From Acidobacteriota bacterium (GTDB lineage: Bacteria > Acidobacteriota > Thermoanaerobaculia > Multivoradales > Multivoraceae), in assembly GCA_029263415.1 (NCBI GenBank), contig JAJCXN010000037.1, positions 1 through 64,000 on the forward strand: 64,000 nucleotides of DNA, read 5' to 3'. Made by a program: the position numbers and the translations under genes. Below, piece after piece: positions 8,906-18,282 of this stretch; position 1 is the stretch's first letter; each line of letters opens with the position of its first letter. The notes under the pieces are model-generated. The model did no database searches. It was not told the origin of the DNA and was given only the letters and a program-made list of their open reading frames with translations.

Positions 8906-10357
8906 ATGAAACCGATCGCGATTCAACTCAGGACAGTTGTGCTGGGAGCCGCACTGATGGCAGTCGCGCTGATGGCAGGAGCACTGATGGCAGCGCCAGC
9001 CGTTGGCCAGGACCTTTCTGGGCATTGGGAAGGAGAGATCACGATCCCTGGCCAACCGCTCGCAATCAAGCTTGATCTAAGCCGGAGCGGTGAGGAGTGG
9101 GAAGGCTCAATCGACATTCCGATGCAAGGTGCCAAAGGACTTGCGCTCGGAGCCTTCGACGTCATCGGTGAGACTGTCGAGTTCCAGATCAGCGGCGTTC
9201 CGGGCACACCGACGTTCGTTGGCACCTTCAGGGACGACCGGATCGAAGGAGATTTCAAGCAGGCTGGAGCGACCATGAAATTCTGGCTGGGGCGGGAGAC
9301 CCTAGCTGGGCCAAACAGGCCTCAGGAACCTAAGCCTCCGTTCCCGTACCGCGAAGAAGAGGTGGCGTACGAAAACGGTGCGGTCGGCCTTGCTGGGACG
9401 TTGACGCTTCCTCCCGGTGAGGGGCCGTTTCCAGCCGCACTCCTGATCACCGGCAGCGGGCCTCAAGACCGCGACGAGGCGTTGGTGGGACATCGGCCTT
9501 TCTGGGTCTTAGCGGACCATCTGACGCGAGCGGGAATTGCTGTTCTGCGCGTCGACGATCGCGGAGTTGGCGGTTCTAGTGGCGGAAGCGTGATGGAGTC
9601 GACCAGTGCGGACTTTGCCACCGACGTCATCACCGGTGTTGAGTTTCTCAAAGCAGACGTGCGGATTCGTGAGATCGGCGTCATCGGACATTCTGAGGGC
9701 GGCGTGGTTGGGCCCATGGCAGCGGCGCAGAGCGAAGACATCGCTTTCGTTGTGATGATGGCTGGCACCGGGGTCTCTGGTAGCGCAATCTTGATCGAGC
9801 AGCTTGAACTGATCGCGCGCGCCCAAGGAGCGACCGAGGAGATGGTTGCGTCATCACTGAAGCTGCAACGCCGCGCGATTGCCATCATCAGCGACGATGG
9901 TCCCAGGGACGAGCGCAAGGAACAGATGCGGGCGGTGGTCGAGGAGCAACTGGCCGCGGCTCCTGAGACAGCTGCACTGAGCGGCCAAGAACGTGAGCAG
10001 GCGATCGACCAGGCGGTTGCGGGCGCGCTCAATCCGTGGTTTGAGGCTTTCGTCAAGCTCGACCCGCGCGTTGCTCTGCGTCAAGTCAAGGTGCCAGTAC
10101 TAGTGCTGAATGGGGACTTGGATCTGCAAGTCGATGCTGATCAGAACCTTGGTGAGATTGCCCAGGCTCTGATGGAGGGCGGCAACAAGGACGTGACCAT
10201 TCGTCGTTTTGACAAGCTCAACCATCTGTTCCAGACGTCGACGACCGGCTCACCAAGCGAGTACGCCACCATTGAAGAGACCATTGCACCGGTGGTGTTG
10301 AACACCATGTCTGACTGGATCTTGGATCGCTTCTTGGATCGACAGCCGGAACCGTAG
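8906..10357 (+). CDS. secreted alpha/beta hydrolase with N-terminal beta domain
   Basis: A 483-aa exported serine hydrolase. Residues 1-34 form a signal peptide with cleavage likely after AVG or VGQ. Residues about 38-130 form a small beta-rich domain (GHWEGEITIPGQPLAIKLDL ... GTFRDDRIEGDF), commonly fused to such hydrolases. The alpha/beta hydrolase fold follows, with an oxyanion region ITGSGPQDRDE, a conserved LRVDDRGVGGSSG, and nucleophile Ser263 in GHSEGG. The probable Asp is in LNGDLDLQVD and the His in LNHLFQ. Substrate unknown; likely esterase or peptidase activity in the periplasm. The signal peptide contains three near-identical codon blocks (see repeat). Confidence 0.87.
   Translation: MKPIAIQLRTVVLGAALMAVALMAGALMAAPAVGQDLSGHWEGEITIPGQPLAIKLDLSRSGEEWEGSIDIPMQGAKGLALGAFDVIGETVEFQISGVPGTPTFVGTFRDDRIEGDFKQAGATMKFWLGRETLAGPNRPQEPKPPFPYREEEVAYENGAVGLAGTLTLPPGEGPFPAALLITGSGPQDRDEALVGHRPFWVLADHLTRAGIAVLRVDDRGVGGSSGGSVMESTSADFATDVITGVEFLKADVRIREIGVIGHSEGGVVGPMAAAQSEDIAFVVMMAGTGVSGSAILIEQLELIARAQGATEEMVASSLKLQRRAIAIISDDGPRDERKEQMRAVVEEQLAAAPETAALSGQEREQAIDQAVAGALNPWFEAFVKLDPRVALRQVKVPVLVLNGDLDLQVDADQNLGEIAQALMEGGNKDVTIRRFDKLNHLFQTSTTGSPSEYATIEETIAPVVLNTMSDWILDRFLDRQPEP
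8951..8995 (+). repeat. three tandem 15-bp repeats in a signal-peptide coding region
   Basis: Three consecutive 15-bp units of the form GC(A/G)CTGATGGCA plus 3-4 variable bases encode three Ala-Leu-Met-Ala blocks of the hydrophobic core of the hydrolase signal peptide (8951-8965, 8966-8980, 8981-8995). The 12-bp core is identical except for one base in the second copy. Confidence 0.9.
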
Positions 10358-10387
10358 GGAGCAGATTTCTTGTGGCGAGACTGAAGG

Positions 10388-11830
10388 CTACTCGTCTCCC
10401 TCGTCTCCCTCGTCTTCCTCGTGTGCCTTGATCTTGTCCGCGTTGGACTGAAATCCTTTGGCCTGCGGCAATGATTGGATCAAGAAAGGTGACTTGAACT
10501 CGGTGTTGCGATCGTCAAAGTGACCGACCACTCGACCATTTTTGAGCTTGAGCCCCAGTTTCTCATCGGCCAACACAACGTGGGACCAGGAGTTGATCAT
10601 CTCGTCTTCGGTCCACGGCCCGTAACGGACCGTGGCCGAGGGGTCCGGGTTGTAGGGGTTGTTTGCTGAGTTGTCCCACACTGAGGTCACCCGTAGCTTC
10701 GAGCCCTTTGGCATGAACACCGGGTCTTGGAGCTTGTAGTTGCTCTGCCAGTTGAAGTCGTAGTTGGGGACCTCGGTGACGAGCTCCACAGCGCCATCGG
10801 GTTTGACCACTTCCATGGTGTAGGCGCTGCCGCGCAGGTGCATGTGAGCGCCACTAGACAGCGCGTACATGTCGAAGAGGAGGTCGATTTCGTCGATGAT
10901 TTCGTAGTGCGACTCGTTGGGAGGAATCTCGAGGGCGCGATAGTCGGTACCCACCACGCGCACCAACTGGTCGACACGGCCCTCGGCGAGGTGCACACCG
11001 AACAAGAGCTCGTCCTCGACCTCTTCACCGACCGAGACGTAGTGCACTTGGATGCCGAGGTGCGAACCCTTGGGAAGCTTGTAGGCCATGCTGGCCGGGT
11101 ATTCGACTGCGTTGTGACCCGGCAGGTAGCTGCCAATGTAATCGCCACCCTTCATCACCGCGCCAGCGATGCCGACGCTTTGACCATCTAGACTGGAGGG
11201 GGAGCGCACTAGATTGGCGTGATGCACGACTCGCAAGTCCGACGGCCGGATCTCCCACGATCGCACATAGAGATCTTCCGGCACTTCGACGTGGAAGGTG
11301 ATCGACTGGTACGGAATCTCATCATCCGTGACCGGCACGACGAACTTCTTCTTGGCACGAAAGACCAGGTCTGGTTCGCCCAAACGCCAACCTTGCTCAA
11401 ACTGAGGCGGAGCCGGCGCTGCTGCTAGGTCGCCTGATTTAGCGCCGCCATTGACCCAATCGACGATGGTCTTGATCTCGTTGGCGCTGAGGGATCGATC
11501 GTTGCTATAGGCCTTCTTCGACGAATCTGCGTGCCAGGGCGGCATCACTCCGGCTTGCACATTGGCGCGAATCGATTTCGCCCAGGGTCGCGTTTGGTCG
11601 TAAGTCAGGAGTGACATCGGCGCGATCTCGCCTGGTCGATGGCATGAAGCGCAGTGTTCGTGAAGGATCGCTGCAACGTCGCTGCTGTAAGTTGGTGCCT
11701 CGTCGGTGGAGGCCGTCGTGCTTGCAAAGCTTAGGCTGGAGACCGCCAGGGCCATTGCGAGCACCAGCGACATGGCTATGACGAGTGAGCGAGTGGAGCT
11801 GCGATGAGGGTCCTTACTTGCATTGCGCAT
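10388..11830 (-). CDS. exported haem c protein with Cu type II monooxygenase-like domain
   Basis: A 480-aa exported protein. A signal peptide (about residues 1-37) precedes a haem-binding cytochrome region with CASCH at 60-64 followed by PMSLLTYDQTRPWAKSI. The rest resembles the C-terminal half of copper type II ascorbate-dependent monooxygenases (dopamine beta-monooxygenase/PHM fold), with His-rich candidates VVHHANL, QVHYVSVG and GAHMHLRG. The last 10 residues are almost all Asp, Glu or Gly. ATG 11830 was chosen over the longer frame because AGGA lies about 7 nt upstream and a clean signal peptide follows. Whether it oxidises a substrate or only binds copper and haem is unknown. Confidence 0.8.
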   Translation of the reverse strand: MRNASKDPHRSSTRSLVIAMSLVLAMALAVSSLSFASTTASTDEAPTYSSDVAAILHEHCASCHRPGEIAPMSLLTYDQTRPWAKSIRANVQAGVMPPWHADSSKKAYSNDRSLSANEIKTIVDWVNGGAKSGDLAAAPAPPQFEQGWRLGEPDLVFRAKKKFVVPVTDDEIPYQSITFHVEVPEDLYVRSWEIRPSDLRVVHHANLVRSPSSLDGQSVGIAGAVMKGGDYIGSYLPGHNAVEYPASMAYKLPKGSHLGIQVHYVSVGEEVEDELLFGVHLAEGRVDQLVRVVGTDYRALEIPPNESHYEIIDEIDLLFDMYALSSGAHMHLRGSAYTMEVVKPDGAVELVTEVPNYDFNWQSNYKLQDPVFMPKGSKLRVTSVWDNSANNPYNPDPSATVRYGPWTEDEMINSWSHVVLADEKLGLKLKNGRVVGHFDDRNTEFKSPFLIQSLPQAKGFQSNADKIKAHEEDEGDEGDE

Positions 11831-11964
11831 GGCGACATCCTGTTCCTTGTGATTGGGCCGGCACGAGTTGGACGGTGCCTGGTGATGCGATCCTAACAAC
11901 GCTGGCTGCGGCGCCCTTCCGTTTGGCCCGAGGGTCGCCCCTTCGGTTGACCGCCGATGGCCGC

Positions 11965-13554
11965 CTATGACGGTCGATGTTGGATCTCGAGCTTGCGCTC
12001 GAAGGCCAGCTCGAACAGTTCAGCGTCCTTGCGCGCCTCCCAGATCTCGACTGTTGGCGGAACCTTCGACTTGAGGTGCAGGGTGGCGACATCGTCTGCG
12101 ATCTTGAACTCTAGGTCGCCTATCCGACCGGTCCGTGAACGCTCTAGGTGTTCCGCAAGCCTGAGGCAGGCTGCGAGCGACCACAACCGGCGCTCGTCCT
12201 CTTCGCCAGCTAGCAGCGTGGCGAACGCGCCGCGGCTCGGGATGCTCTTCCGGTGATATCTCACCAACAACGACAACATGGCGATCTCGTGATGCTCGAA
12301 ACCATCCAAACCGGCGGCTTCGAGCAAGAACGCACCATGCCGATGGTGTCGGTAGTAGGAGACCGCCATCCCGATGTCGTGAAGCCCGGCCGCTGCCTCG
12401 AGTAGGAGACGGTCGGCCGCCGCGAGTCCATGCAGAGGTTGAAGTTGGTCGAATAGCTGCAGTGCTAGACGCACTACATTCTCGGTGTGCACCACAGGTT
12501 GAGGATAGTGACTCGCCACGTTGCCGATGGAGAAGCGGCGGACATCCTCGATCAAGTGGGGGGCGGGCAAGAGTCGACGCAGCAAGGCGCCCTCGCGCAC
12601 GCCGGCGCCAGAGATCACCAACTCTTTGCGTTGGGACTTACGCAGTAGCCACCTGAAGGTGATGGCGCCAGCCCCGATGACATCAGCGCGATCTGTACTG
12701 AGGCCCGGTAGTGCCTGCCGTTCGTTCACGGTTCGCTGCAGTACCAGTCGGGTCAACTGTTCGAGCGGTTGCTGGCGTAGTCGGTAGCCATGCAGCAGGT
12801 TCAGTGGGTATTGCTGTTGGTGTTGTGCCGCGCTCGCAAGGTTGCGTACCGTACCGCCCATGCAGACCAGCGGGTAGGGCTTCTGCCGCAACGCTTCGAG
12901 CGCCGGGCCGAGCGTCTTCTCCAAATGGTTCTCAACCTCGCGCACTTGCGCAGGTGTCACCGGTCTTGTGTGCTCGCTTGCAAGAAACGCCTCGGTGAGT
13001 CGGAGTGTGCCAAGTTGGAAGGCCTCGCCATGTTGGTAGGTACGATGTTCCATCAACGAGAGCTGGAGACTGCCGCCGCCCTGGTCGATGACCCAGGCGT
13101 TGTCGACGCAGCTGGTATTGGCCACCGCTAGCACACCGTAGGCCGCTTCGAGATGACCGTCGAGAACTCGCGGTTCGAGACCCAGTTCGCGGAGTGGACC
13201 GAGGATCTCCTCGCGGTTGGCCGCGTCACGGACCGCGCTGGTGGCGATGACTTCGAGACCGTCGAGTCCAACTGCCATGACGAAGTCGTGAAACAACTCC
13301 ATCGCCGCCAGTGCCCTCGAAATTGCTGCTGGCTTAAGAGTGCCGTCCTGGTTGAGGCCTTCGGCCAAACGCACTCGCTCACGGACCGAGTCGACCATCC
13401 GGTACGAAGAAGTACCGTTGCACTCGAAAACGACCAAACGTGCCGTGTTGGAGCCGAGGTCGATGACGCCAATCCGCCGAGCCTCGTCGGCTGTGGGTGC
13501 TCGCTGGTCTCCTGGGACAACTGCAGCTGCTAGTGGTTCGGAGGACTCGATCAT
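11965..13554 (-). CDS. Ppx/GppA phosphatase (exopolyphosphatase / pppGpp hydrolase family)
   Basis: Hydrolyses terminal phosphate of polyphosphate and/or pppGpp, linking phosphate storage and the stringent response; cytoplasmic. The 529-aa protein shows the actin-like ATPase-fold motifs: IGVIDLGSNTARLVVFE (about residues 28-44), the catalytic-Glu region ATSAVRDAANREE, and the second phosphate loop VIDQGGGSLQLSL. A C-terminal HD-type helical domain (AAGLHDIGM) follows, as in long Ppx enzymes. PPX and GppA cannot be separated from sequence alone. The 25 residues before IGVIDLG are extra, and the true start may be slightly internal. No polyphosphate kinase gene is adjacent. Confidence 0.9.
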   Translation of the reverse strand: MIESSEPLAAAVVPGDQRAPTADEARRIGVIDLGSNTARLVVFECNGTSSYRMVDSVRERVRLAEGLNQDGTLKPAAISRALAAMELFHDFVMAVGLDGLEVIATSAVRDAANREEILGPLRELGLEPRVLDGHLEAAYGVLAVANTSCVDNAWVIDQGGGSLQLSLMEHRTYQHGEAFQLGTLRLTEAFLASEHTRPVTPAQVREVENHLEKTLGPALEALRQKPYPLVCMGGTVRNLASAAQHQQQYPLNLLHGYRLRQQPLEQLTRLVLQRTVNERQALPGLSTDRADVIGAGAITFRWLLRKSQRKELVISGAGVREGALLRRLLPAPHLIEDVRRFSIGNVASHYPQPVVHTENVVRLALQLFDQLQPLHGLAAADRLLLEAAAGLHDIGMAVSYYRHHRHGAFLLEAAGLDGFEHHEIAMLSLLVRYHRKSIPSRGAFATLLAGEEDERRLWSLAACLRLAEHLERSRTGRIGDLEFKIADDVATLHLKSKVPPTVEIWEARKDAELFELAFERKLEIQHRPS

Positions 13555-13744
13555 TAGTGGTGTTTGTGTTGCCTTTCAGGCATTCGAGTGCTTGAAGAAT
13601 GGCTCTTTCTGAGAGCCTGCCGCCGGAGGGTCGATCATAGTGCCTGTTGGCGTAGCATGAGCTGCAGGTTTCAAGCCCCGCTTGTACCACTGATCGATCA
13701 TCCCCAACGTCTGTCGGCGGGAACCGCTTTTTCAAGGAGTCGCA

Positions 13745-15358
13745 ATGCGCAGTACTACCCCCTTTGTATCGAATCGAGCGCTGATGCTGATCGCCCCTGA
13801 CCTTCGTGGGTTGTTGATCGCTGTAGCGGTGTTGTTCGCGTGCCCGCTTTGGTCGCAGTCAACAGAGAGCATGGCACCAGAGAGCCCGGCGCCAGCAGGT
13901 GATGACGTTCAGTTCGAGACCGAGCTGATGTCGTCCAAACGAGGCTCAGTTGCCATCGGAGGCGAGACCGTTGAATACACAGCGACGGTCGCTGATCTGG
14001 TGACTCGTCACGAAGACGGTGACAAGGCGGGCAAAGCCAAAGCACGGTTCACCTATGTCAGCTACGTGCGTACCAACGGGGAGGACAGTGTTGATCGGCC
14101 CGTCACCTTTGCTTTCAACGGTGGACCGCTGTCGGCATCGGTATGGGTGCATCTCGGTCTTTACGGCCCGAAACGATCGCAGCTCGACGCCGAGGGATTT
14201 CCCGATACGAATCCGCCCGGTCGCCTGATTGACAACCCATACTCAGTCCTCGACGTGAGCGATCTAGTGTTCATCGATCCGGTGAGTTCTGGGTTCTCGC
14301 GTCCTGCACCCGGTGAGGACGAGTCTCAGTTTTATGGTTTCACCAATGATGTTGAGACCATCGCCGAATTTATCAATCTTTGGATCAGTCGCAACGGCCG
14401 TTGGAGTTCGCCGAAGTTCCTTGCCGGCGAGAGCTACGGAACGACGCGTGCAGCCGGGTTGGCTGAGGAACTTCAGAACGGTCACGGCATGTACCTCAAC
14501 GGCATCGCGCTGGTCTCCTCGGTGCTCGACTGGGGAACCAAGGTCTTCAACATCGGTAATGACCTTCCACATGCCCTGATCCTGCCGACCATGACCGCTA
14601 GTGCCTGGTACCACGGTCGATTGTCGGAGGAGTTCTCTGACCTAGAGACGGCGCTCGATGCAGCTGAAGAGTTCGCGCTTGGGGACTACAACTCGGCTCT
14701 CATGCTGGGCGATCGTCTCCGAGGAGAGGATGAGGAACGACTCGTCGAACGGCTGTCGTCGCTTACGGGTCTTTCGCCGACCTACATCCGTGAGACCAAT
14801 CATCGCCCTGAGATCATGCGCTTCACTAAAGAGCTGCTGCGCAGCGAGGGCAAAACGATCGGTCGTTTGGACTCACGCTATACCGGCTCCGACCTCGATT
14901 CAGCCGGCGAGCGCTTTGAGTACGACCCGGCGGGCGCTCTGACCAGCGGCTGGTACGTCTCCTTGATCAACGACTATCTGCGTCGCGAGCTCGGCTATCC
15001 CCGGGAAATACGCTTTCGCCCGTCAGCTGGCGGACGCGTGCGTCCTTGGAATTACCACGAGAATTCGCGTCGACAAGGCTACAACACAAACGGCTACGCC
15101 AACTACGCGGAGACCTTACGCGCTGCCATGGTCAGGAATCCACGACTCCACGTGTTGGTTCAATCGGGCTACTACGATCTAGCAACCCCTTACTTCGCGA
15201 GCGACTACACCGTCAGTCACATGCAGTTGCCTCGATCACTCAGGCGCAACATCCAAGTGGAGTACTACGAGGCAGGTCACATGTTCTACCTGAGGGAGGC
15301 GGATCACGCCAAGTCGCGCAAGGATTTCATCGACTTCGTTGGCCGCGCTTTAAACTAG
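13745..15358 (+). CDS. exported S10-family serine carboxypeptidase-like peptidase
   Basis: A 537-aa secreted serine peptidase of the S10 family. An N-terminal hydrophobic segment (about residues 14-38) serves as signal peptide. The catalytic Ser230 is in AGESYGTTR, the Asp is in QSGYYDLATPYF, and the His is in YEAGHMFYL. The oxyanion-loop motif, usually NGGPGS(S/A)S, reads NGGPLSAS, so the conserved Gly is Leu129 (CTG). In carboxypeptidases that position acts through its backbone amide, so activity may survive but is not certain. ATG 13745 has AAGGAG 6-7 nt upstream. Probably removes C-terminal residues from peptides in the periplasm or outside the cell. Confidence 0.88.
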   Translation: MRSTTPFVSNRALMLIAPDLRGLLIAVAVLFACPLWSQSTESMAPESPAPAGDDVQFETELMSSKRGSVAIGGETVEYTATVADLVTRHEDGDKAGKAKARFTYVSYVRTNGEDSVDRPVTFAFNGGPLSASVWVHLGLYGPKRSQLDAEGFPDTNPPGRLIDNPYSVLDVSDLVFIDPVSSGFSRPAPGEDESQFYGFTNDVETIAEFINLWISRNGRWSSPKFLAGESYGTTRAAGLAEELQNGHGMYLNGIALVSSVLDWGTKVFNIGNDLPHALILPTMTASAWYHGRLSEEFSDLETALDAAEEFALGDYNSALMLGDRLRGEDEERLVERLSSLTGLSPTYIRETNHRPEIMRFTKELLRSEGKTIGRLDSRYTGSDLDSAGERFEYDPAGALTSGWYVSLINDYLRRELGYPREIRFRPSAGGRVRPWNYHENSRRQGYNTNGYANYAETLRAAMVRNPRLHVLVQSGYYDLATPYFASDYTVSHMQLPRSLRRNIQVEYYEAGHMFYLREADHAKSRKDFIDFVGRALN

Positions 15359-15493
15359 AAACTAGTTGGAGGGGTCGCCTTGAGGGGATGGCGGTGGCGA
15401 TGTTGGACCGAGTCGCTGTGAGGCCCTGCGGTGACAGCTTCGCACCTGCGAGTCTGCTTGGTGTCGATGAGCCGCGTCCGGCGCTCCTGCGAA

Positions 15494-16084
15494 CTAGTCC
15501 GTGGGCTTGTTGAACACCCGCCACGTCACCAGCGCGCCCACGAGCAGCAGCGAGACCGCCCAAACGATCTGCGCTGAAGGCAGCAAGTCGCGTAAGAAGT
15601 CAAACCGAGAGAAGTAGCCGAGGAAACCGACTGCGATCACGACCAGCGCGGCGGTGAAAAGGCCAGTGTCTTTGCGACCCGCTGCGGCCCAGGTAGTGAG
15701 CATGGCCAACCCGATGATGATCGGCAGTGCCGGCAGCCAGTCCAAGACCTCGCCCCAGCCGGCGTTGCCGGTAGAGAAGACGAATCCGACACCTGCACTC
15801 AAGAGCCCGAAGACTGCTTGCCCGAGCGAGCGCGCCCGTCGACTGATTGTGAGGTAGTCCAGTAGAGAGGCGAGACCGCCGACCCCGAGGAAGACGGGCC
15901 AGATCTTGGAGAATGACGGAACCGAGACTCCGAAGGCCTCGAGCAACAGCCAAGCCCCGATCAGCATCACCACAAGGGCGAAGATCAGTGGGCCGCGCTT
16001 CGATTTGCGGCCATGCTTGGGTGCTGCGGGCACTGACGCCTTAGCGTTGGTCTTGGGCGGTGTGGTTGGGGTGGGCTCAGTCAT
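15494..16084 (-). CDS. small integral membrane protein (DUF5668/LiaF-like region)
   Basis: A 196-aa protein with a Thr/Pro/Ala/Lys-rich hydrophilic N-terminus (residues 1-30) and about six hydrophobic helices grouped in hairpins. Pairs such as LIFALVVMLIGAWLLLEAFG and PALPIIIGLAMLTTW are typical of DUF5668-type membrane proteins, which often have cell-envelope stress or sensor roles. No catalytic residues are evident. It stands alone between a plus-strand peptidase and a minus-strand lipoprotein gene. Confidence 0.75.
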   Translation of the reverse strand: MTEPTPTTPPKTNAKASVPAAPKHGRKSKRGPLIFALVVMLIGAWLLLEAFGVSVPSFSKIWPVFLGVGGLASLLDYLTISRRARSLGQAVFGLLSAGVGFVFSTGNAGWGEVLDWLPALPIIIGLAMLTTWAAAGRKDTGLFTAALVVIAVGFLGYFSRFDFLRDLLPSAQIVWAVSLLLVGALVTWRVFNKPTD

Positions 16085-16179
16085 CGGATCTCCAATCTAC
16101 TGCCAGCCTATACCGCTCACCTTCTGCTCTGTGGGGGAAGCGGGACTGTCCTGGAAGAGTCTCCCGTGCCCAACTTTCC

Positions 16180-16626
16180 TTAGAGGACTGCGCGTCGGCA
16201 GGAAACAACCCTGAAGGGGCCGTTTTTCTTGGTTGCGAGTTCAACCTGGATGTCATGGCCGGAGTGCAGTTGCTGCCAGATCTCGTGGTCGGCGCCGGGG
16301 CAGACCCGCGTCCCGACTATCTTGCGGCGCTCACGCGGAGACATGCGAACCAGGTCGCCGGCGAGGTCCGCTTGGACTTGGATCTTGTGCTGGATCAACT
16401 GAGGCTTATCCACTAGCCGGCCAACCCAGACCCGATTCCAGCCGCGTCCGACCGGACCGATTGGCACGCTGGTGCGGTAGCTATGGGCCACTTCTGAGTC
16501 GATGTGGGGCGCGTTGGAACAGCCCGAAATGAGCCCGGTAAGGCCAATCCAAAGGCCGACGAAAACGAGAGCCGAAGTGGCGTGAGTGGTCTTGATGGCA
16601 GAGCTTGATGTCTTGAAACGATGCAC
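16180..16626 (-). CDS. hypothetical lipoprotein
   Basis: A 148-aa protein I do not recognise. A signal peptide with lipobox GLISGC (Cys36) indicates a lipoprotein. The mature part carries VGRGWNRVWVGRLVDKPQLI and a Cys-His-containing tail (GTRVCPGADHEIWQQLHSGH). The open frame runs further upstream, but GTG 16626 is preferred: AGGGGA lies about 9 nt upstream and the signal peptide then starts near residue 17. Ordinary base composition; no close operon partner. Confidence 0.6.
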   Translation of the reverse strand: MHRFKTSSSAIKTTHATSALVFVGLWIGLTGLISGCSNAPHIDSEVAHSYRTSVPIGPVGRGWNRVWVGRLVDKPQLIQHKIQVQADLAGDLVRMSPRERRKIVGTRVCPGADHEIWQQLHSGHDIQVELATKKNGPFRVVSCRRAVL

Positions 16627-16960
16627 TGGGCCGAATCCCCTGTAGGTTAGGTGGAGGTAATGCGCGGCGGCGAGGTTGAGAGTCGTTGCTGTCTCTTCCC
16701 CATGAAAACGAAACTGCAATTCAGAGGCCAGCATTCCGATCGTCCGGCAACCGGGCGCTTGACGCCTCGAGTGCGCTGGCATCACAGAGCCGAGGGCCAA
16801 ATTGACACGCTTGCCTGGTCAAAACAGCTCCGCGAGGTCCACCTGTCAGGGCAGTCGCTGGCTCGGCGTTTGCTCGGGAGTTTTGCTTAGGCGCTTGGTC
16901 TTGGGGCGCTTGTTCTTAAACGTTGGGTTCCCTCAGGGGTCTTCGGCTTAGGCGTTGGGG

Positions 16961-18265
16961 TCAGTCGCGGGATCGCAAGATCGGTGCGAGCGCATCCAGT
17001 GAACCATCGTTCGTGGCAGGTTCGACCCCCAGCAACTCGCAAAGGAGCGAGTACACGTCGACGTTCTGAATCGGGCCTAACTCGCCCGGAAGGATCCTAG
17101 GGCCCGATGCGACGAACAGCGCGCCCATGGAATCGATGGTGGGGTCGTAGCCGTGTTGCCCGCCAAGACGTACTTGTGGCCTCGATCCCTCTCGCGCTCG
17201 GAGTGCAAAGCGCCATCCGTCGTTGGCTAGCGCGAGCACCGGGGCGACGCGATCGTTGGAACCGTGCCGAAGATGTTTTGGCAGATCCTTCTTACGATAG
17301 GCCTCAAGGTGCGGCGAGCGACGCAAGGACGAAACCAAGCGATCTTCCCACCCAGGAGAGGCTTCGTGGTCGGTGTTGGGAGCGATCGCCAGCACTGGGC
17401 TGGTGTCGATCAAATGGTACTGATCTAGATCAACGTAGTCGTCAACCATGATCACGCGGTCAGGCGCGGTTTCAGCCATGCCGTGGTCGGAAACGATCAC
17501 CCAATGAATCGGTTGGCTCATGGCTTCAAGACGGACGTTGAGCTCGCCGAGGAGGGCGTCGACCTCCATGACCGCTGTGCGCGCTTGATGGGAGAGCGGG
17601 CCGTAGCGGTGACTCGCAGAATCTACGCGACTGAAGTAGAGCGTGAGAAAGCGTGGACGTTCGGCTTCTGGCAGCGCCAGCCATTCGATGATCTTGTCGA
17701 GACGGTCAGCGCCAGGAAGATCGTCGTCGTAGGGAAGCCAGAAGTCCGGACGGTCACCGTTGATCTCTGCTTCGGACCCTGGCCAAAAAAGCGCCGCCGA
17801 GGGTAGGCCGTTGTTCTGCGCGGTAGTCCAAACGGGTTCGCCGCCCCACCAGCGCCCGTCGCTGACTGCATCGCGGTTGCCGAGCGAGAACTTGCCAAGC
17901 TTAGGATCCACGATGTTGTTCGACACGATGCCGTGGTTGTCTGGCACCAGTCCCGTTACCAAGGTGTAGTGGTTCGGAAAGGTCTTTGAGGGGAACGAAG
18001 GGACCAGGCGTTCTGCTCTCGCCCCGTTTGCCGCGATCGCCAAGAGGTTGGGTGGTTCGAAGACATCGAGGTAGTCGTATCTGAACCCGTCGATGCCGAC
18101 CAGCAGGACCGGGGTTGGATAGTCACCCAGTGCTCGTGTTCGTTGGGGCGCGGTTGAGCCGGGCTCGACGCGCTCAACTGCTTGGCGCTGATGTGCGCAG
18201 GCCGACGCTAAGATGGACAGGGCGAGCAGGGTCCAGCCGGCGGACGGGTGCTTGCTGAGAACCAT
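16961..18265 (-). CDS. ectonucleotide pyrophosphatase/phosphodiesterase (NPP) family lipoprotein
   Basis: Alkaline-phosphatase-superfamily phosphodiesterase, 434 aa, exported as a lipoprotein (lipobox SILASAC, Cys23). Asp59 in VGIDGFRYDYLD is the first zinc ligand. Thr95 in PSFPSKTFPNHY is the NPP nucleophile. Later metal ligands appear in DSASHRYGP, VSDHGMAE and GQHGYDP. Such enzymes split nucleotides or phosphodiester lipids in the periplasm to release phosphate or nucleosides. The family length and every key motif are complete. Confidence 0.92.
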   Translation of the reverse strand: MVLSKHPSAGWTLLALSILASACAHQRQAVERVEPGSTAPQRTRALGDYPTPVLLVGIDGFRYDYLDVFEPPNLLAIAANGARAERLVPSFPSKTFPNHYTLVTGLVPDNHGIVSNNIVDPKLGKFSLGNRDAVSDGRWWGGEPVWTTAQNNGLPSAALFWPGSEAEINGDRPDFWLPYDDDLPGADRLDKIIEWLALPEAERPRFLTLYFSRVDSASHRYGPLSHQARTAVMEVDALLGELNVRLEAMSQPIHWVIVSDHGMAETAPDRVIMVDDYVDLDQYHLIDTSPVLAIAPNTDHEASPGWEDRLVSSLRRSPHLEAYRKKDLPKHLRHGSNDRVAPVLALANDGWRFALRAREGSRPQVRLGGQHGYDPTIDSMGALFVASGPRILPGELGPIQNVDVYSLLCELLGVEPATNDGSLDALAPILRSRD

Positions 18266-18282
18266 CCTAGATCCGAGTGTGC

